From a bacterium (GTDB lineage Bacteria > Patescibacteriota > Minisyncoccia > Minisyncoccales > UBA10102), in contig JAUSJU010000023.1 of NCBI GenBank assembly GCA_030647175.1, positions 1 through 6,012 of the forward strand: 6,012 nucleotides of DNA, in the 5' to 3' direction. A program made the translations under genes and the position numbers. Numbering within the stretch: position 1 is the stretch's first letter; the number at the start of each line of letters is the position of its first letter. This document shows, piece after piece, positions 4,158 to 6,012 of this stretch. Below the pieces are notes generated by a model. That model worked only from the letters and a program-made list of their open reading frames with translations. It was not told where the DNA came from and made no database searches.

Positions 4158-5939
4158 ATGTCCAAAGCAGAAATCATAACAAGCTTTAAGATACCATTCG
4201 TGATTCTTCTGGGAATCTGCGCGTCTTTGGCATTTTCCTTTTTTCATTTTCCGTTGGCAGCTGCAGCAATCCTTCTGGCGGTCACCGCATTGGGAAGTTA
4301 CGACTTATACAAAGAGATTATCGTATCCATCTTTCAAAGAAAATTCGCGTTAGACTACATTGCAGTACTTGCGGTAAGTGTTTCAATCGCCACCCAGGAA
4401 TACCTCGTCGCTTCAGTGATAGCGCTCATGGTTTCCTCCGGAAAAACACTTGAGGAGTACGGCGCCTCTCAGGCAGAACTCTCTCTTTCTCAACTTGCTG
4501 ACCGTATTCCTCGGGAAGTCGTGCTTTGGAAGAACAACGGCCCCGCAGACAAAGAGAAGATAGGGAACGTGGAGGTGGGCCAGGAGATATTCGCGAGAAA
4601 GGGGGAAGTGCTTGGTCTTGACGGAATCCTCGCGTCTCAGGAAGCCCTTATTGACGAGTCCTCTCTTACAGGGGAGCCGTATCCCGTTGAGAAGATCAAG
4701 GGAGATCTTCTGAGGAGCGGAACCATTAACGTAGGAGAGCCGCTCGTGCTCAAAGCTTTAAAGACCGAAAAAGATTCCATCTATGAGAAGATCATCCAGA
4801 TGGTGCGCAAAGCCCAGCAGGAGAAAGCCCCGTTGGTCCGCCTAGCTGACCGCTACAGCATCATTTTCACCATTCTTACCCTTGCAATAGCCTTGTTCGC
4901 ATATGTCATATCCCGCGACTTCAAGCAGGTGCTGGCCGTACTCGTCATCGCAACTCCGTGCCCGCTTCTTTTGGCTACCCCCATTGCGCTGCTGGGGGGC
5001 GTAAACGCTTCAGCAAAAAAGCGCATCATCGTAAAGAAATTGGCCAGCCTTGAAGCGCTGTCCAGAATAAGCGCGATTATATTTGACAAGACGGGAACCA
5101 TCACATTGGGGAAGCCCAGCATTAAAGACTTCAAGAACCTTTCCCAGAAGCAAGACACGGAACTTCTCGCAATAGCAGAAAGCATCGAGAGGAATTCCAT
5201 GCATCCTCTGGCAAAATCCATCGTGTCGTTTGCAAAAGAACATCAGGCGCCCCTTGTGCAGGCTTCGTCCGTACAAGAGCATATAGGGTCAGGGATCTCA
5301 GGGATCGTGCAGGGCATTCCCTATGTGCTGAAAAAGATGGAGGGAGGGGAGGGCATGGCAATCGGGCTCTACGAAACGCAGAACCTCCTTGCGGTATTCC
5401 GATTTGAAGACGAGCTGAAACAGGAGTCCAAAGAGATCATATCAACGCTCAAGAATCAGGGGCTCGATCTTCATATCTTCACCGGGGACAAGCGGGAAGC
5501 AGCAGAGAAACTCGTTGCAGAGCTGGGGGAACGAGTACATATTCAGGCCGAGTGCACGCCAGAAGACAAACAGAAAGGCATTCAGGCATTGAAGGAAGCG
5601 GGAAAGGTTACGGCAATGGTGGGAGACGGGATCAACGACGCTCCCGCGCTAGCTCTAGCTGACGTGGGCATGGTGTTCAGCAACGAAGAGCAGACCGCGG
5701 CTTCGGAGGCAGCTGATATCGTATTTCTCGGGGGAGACTTTTCTCTCGTGATTGAGGCCATACGCCTCGCAAAGCGCTCCGTGGGCATCGCTCTTCAGAG
5801 TATCTGGGTTGGAATCGGAGCGAGCGTTGTAGGCATGATTTTGGCTGCGTTTGGCTACATTCCTCCGGTTGCGGGAGCTTTGATCCAGGAAGGAATTGAC
5901 GTCGTCGTAATCCTCAACGCTCTCAGGGCAAGCAGGTAA
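4158..5939 (+). CDS. P1B-type heavy-metal translocating ATPase, TPC motif
   Basis: A 593-residue integral membrane ion pump that couples ATP hydrolysis to metal transport across the cytoplasmic membrane. In order: about four N-terminal membrane helices (roughly 10-100), the actuator domain with TGE at 171-173, a helix pair around 234-285 with the ion-binding TPCP (Thr266-Pro267-Cys268-Pro269), the phosphorylation motif DKTG (Asp310), the P1B-specific HP motif (His349-Pro350), the hinge motif GDGINDAP (489-496) and two C-terminal helices with the IQEGIDVVVILNALR motif. HP and the C-terminal EG....NALR place it in the P1B metal group. TPC replaces the CPC of copper or zinc/cadmium pumps, so the metal is uncertain. 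There is no N-terminal CxxC domain or His-rich stretch, and it is shorter than the usual 650-850 residues. It starts 4 nt after the HAD gene without a clear ribosome binding site, so translation is probably coupled. Confidence 0.95.
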   Translation: MSKAEIITSFKIPFVILLGICASLAFSFFHFPLAAAAILLAVTALGSYDLYKEIIVSIFQRKFALDYIAVLAVSVSIATQEYLVASVIALMVSSGKTLEEYGASQAELSLSQLADRIPREVVLWKNNGPADKEKIGNVEVGQEIFARKGEVLGLDGILASQEALIDESSLTGEPYPVEKIKGDLLRSGTINVGEPLVLKALKTEKDSIYEKIIQMVRKAQQEKAPLVRLADRYSIIFTILTLAIALFAYVISRDFKQVLAVLVIATPCPLLLATPIALLGGVNASAKKRIIVKKLASLEALSRISAIIFDKTGTITLGKPSIKDFKNLSQKQDTELLAIAESIERNSMHPLAKSIVSFAKEHQAPLVQASSVQEHIGSGISGIVQGIPYVLKKMEGGEGMAIGLYETQNLLAVFRFEDELKQESKEIISTLKNQGLDLHIFTGDKREAAEKLVAELGERVHIQAECTPEDKQKGIQALKEAGKVTAMVGDGINDAPALALADVGMVFSNEEQTAASEAADIVFLGGDFSLVIEAIRLAKRSVGIALQSIWVGIGASVVGMILAAFGYIPPVAGALIQEGIDVVVILNALRASR

Positions 5940-5944
5940 ATCAT

Positions 5945-6012
5945 ATGGAAGAAGAATCATTAGAAACAAAGATTGAGAAACTCCAGCGTTCCATAGATGG
6001 ATTGAGAAAGAT
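5945..6012 (+). CDS. start of a coiled-coil protein (3' partial)
   Basis: An open frame from ATG 5945 to the window end, 22 full codons. It begins MEEESLETKIEKLQRSIDGL, a charged sequence with heptad-like hydrophobic spacing (L, I, L, I, L), which predicts a coiled coil. It lies 5 nt after the ATPase stop, with AGG about 8 nt upstream as a possible ribosome binding site, so it is probably the third gene of the operon. The start of a short DUF-type coiled-coil/membrane protein would fit, but too little is visible to name it. Confidence 0.55.
   Translation, partial: MEEESLETKIEKLQRSIDGLRK

Noticed and set aside
4853..5361. Long minus-strand open frames opposite the ATPase
   Set aside because: Shadows of the clearly coding plus strand; no family motif or start signal.

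Overview
The window looks like a compact chromosomal stretch from an uncultivated bacterium with a small genome, most likely of the Candidate Phyla Radiation (Patescibacteria, Parcubacteria-like). The evidence is indirect. The pseudopilin has the FTLIELLVVIAIIG N-terminus followed by the ARDARR..DIRQI region often seen in that group, genes are short and tightly packed, and several small proteins are unrecognised. TGA, TAA and TAG all end genes here, so a recoded TGA (as in Gracilibacteria/SR1) is unlikely. Lineage confidence is moderate, since no rRNA or universal marker is present.

Layout from left to right. Positions 1-498 (+) hold the C-terminal ATPase domain of an ABC-F type protein, cut by the window edge. 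Facing it is a minus-strand pair: an SDR oxidoreductase (1036-1746) followed 22 nt later by a type IV pilin/type II secretion-like pseudopilin (561-1013). Upstream of these is a separate minus-strand gene for a 77-residue basic protein (1841-2074), with its own promoter, a strong ribosome binding site and an intrinsic terminator. Diverging from it is a peroxiredoxin-like thioredoxin-fold protein (2173-2721, +), whose stop overlaps the start of a 39-codon basic mini-ORF (2718-2837). Convergent to that is a 91-residue repeat protein resembling a beta-flower fold (2846-3121, -). It diverges from a 95-residue Cys/His-rich protein (3246-3533, +). After two tandem terminators comes a plus-strand operon: a HAD-like hydrolase with altered motif I (3683-4153), a P1B metal-transporting ATPase with a TPC membrane motif and no N-terminal metal-binding domain (4158-5939), and the start of a coiled-coil protein (5945 onward).

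The most notable pattern is in how transcription starts. Four genes (SDR, thioredoxin-like, 91-aa protein, HAD) have no Shine-Dalgarno sequence but carry a -10-like element, three of them of the extended TGn type, only 6-8 nt before the ATG. This predicts leaderless mRNAs. Two other genes (77-aa and 95-aa proteins) have strong GGAGG sites and promoters placed further upstream. Both initiation modes therefore seem to coexist here. I saw no CRISPR array, tRNA, rRNA, insertion sequence or defence locus. The genes read as ordinary redox, metal, envelope and translation functions plus a few unknown small proteins, not as a clearly new system.
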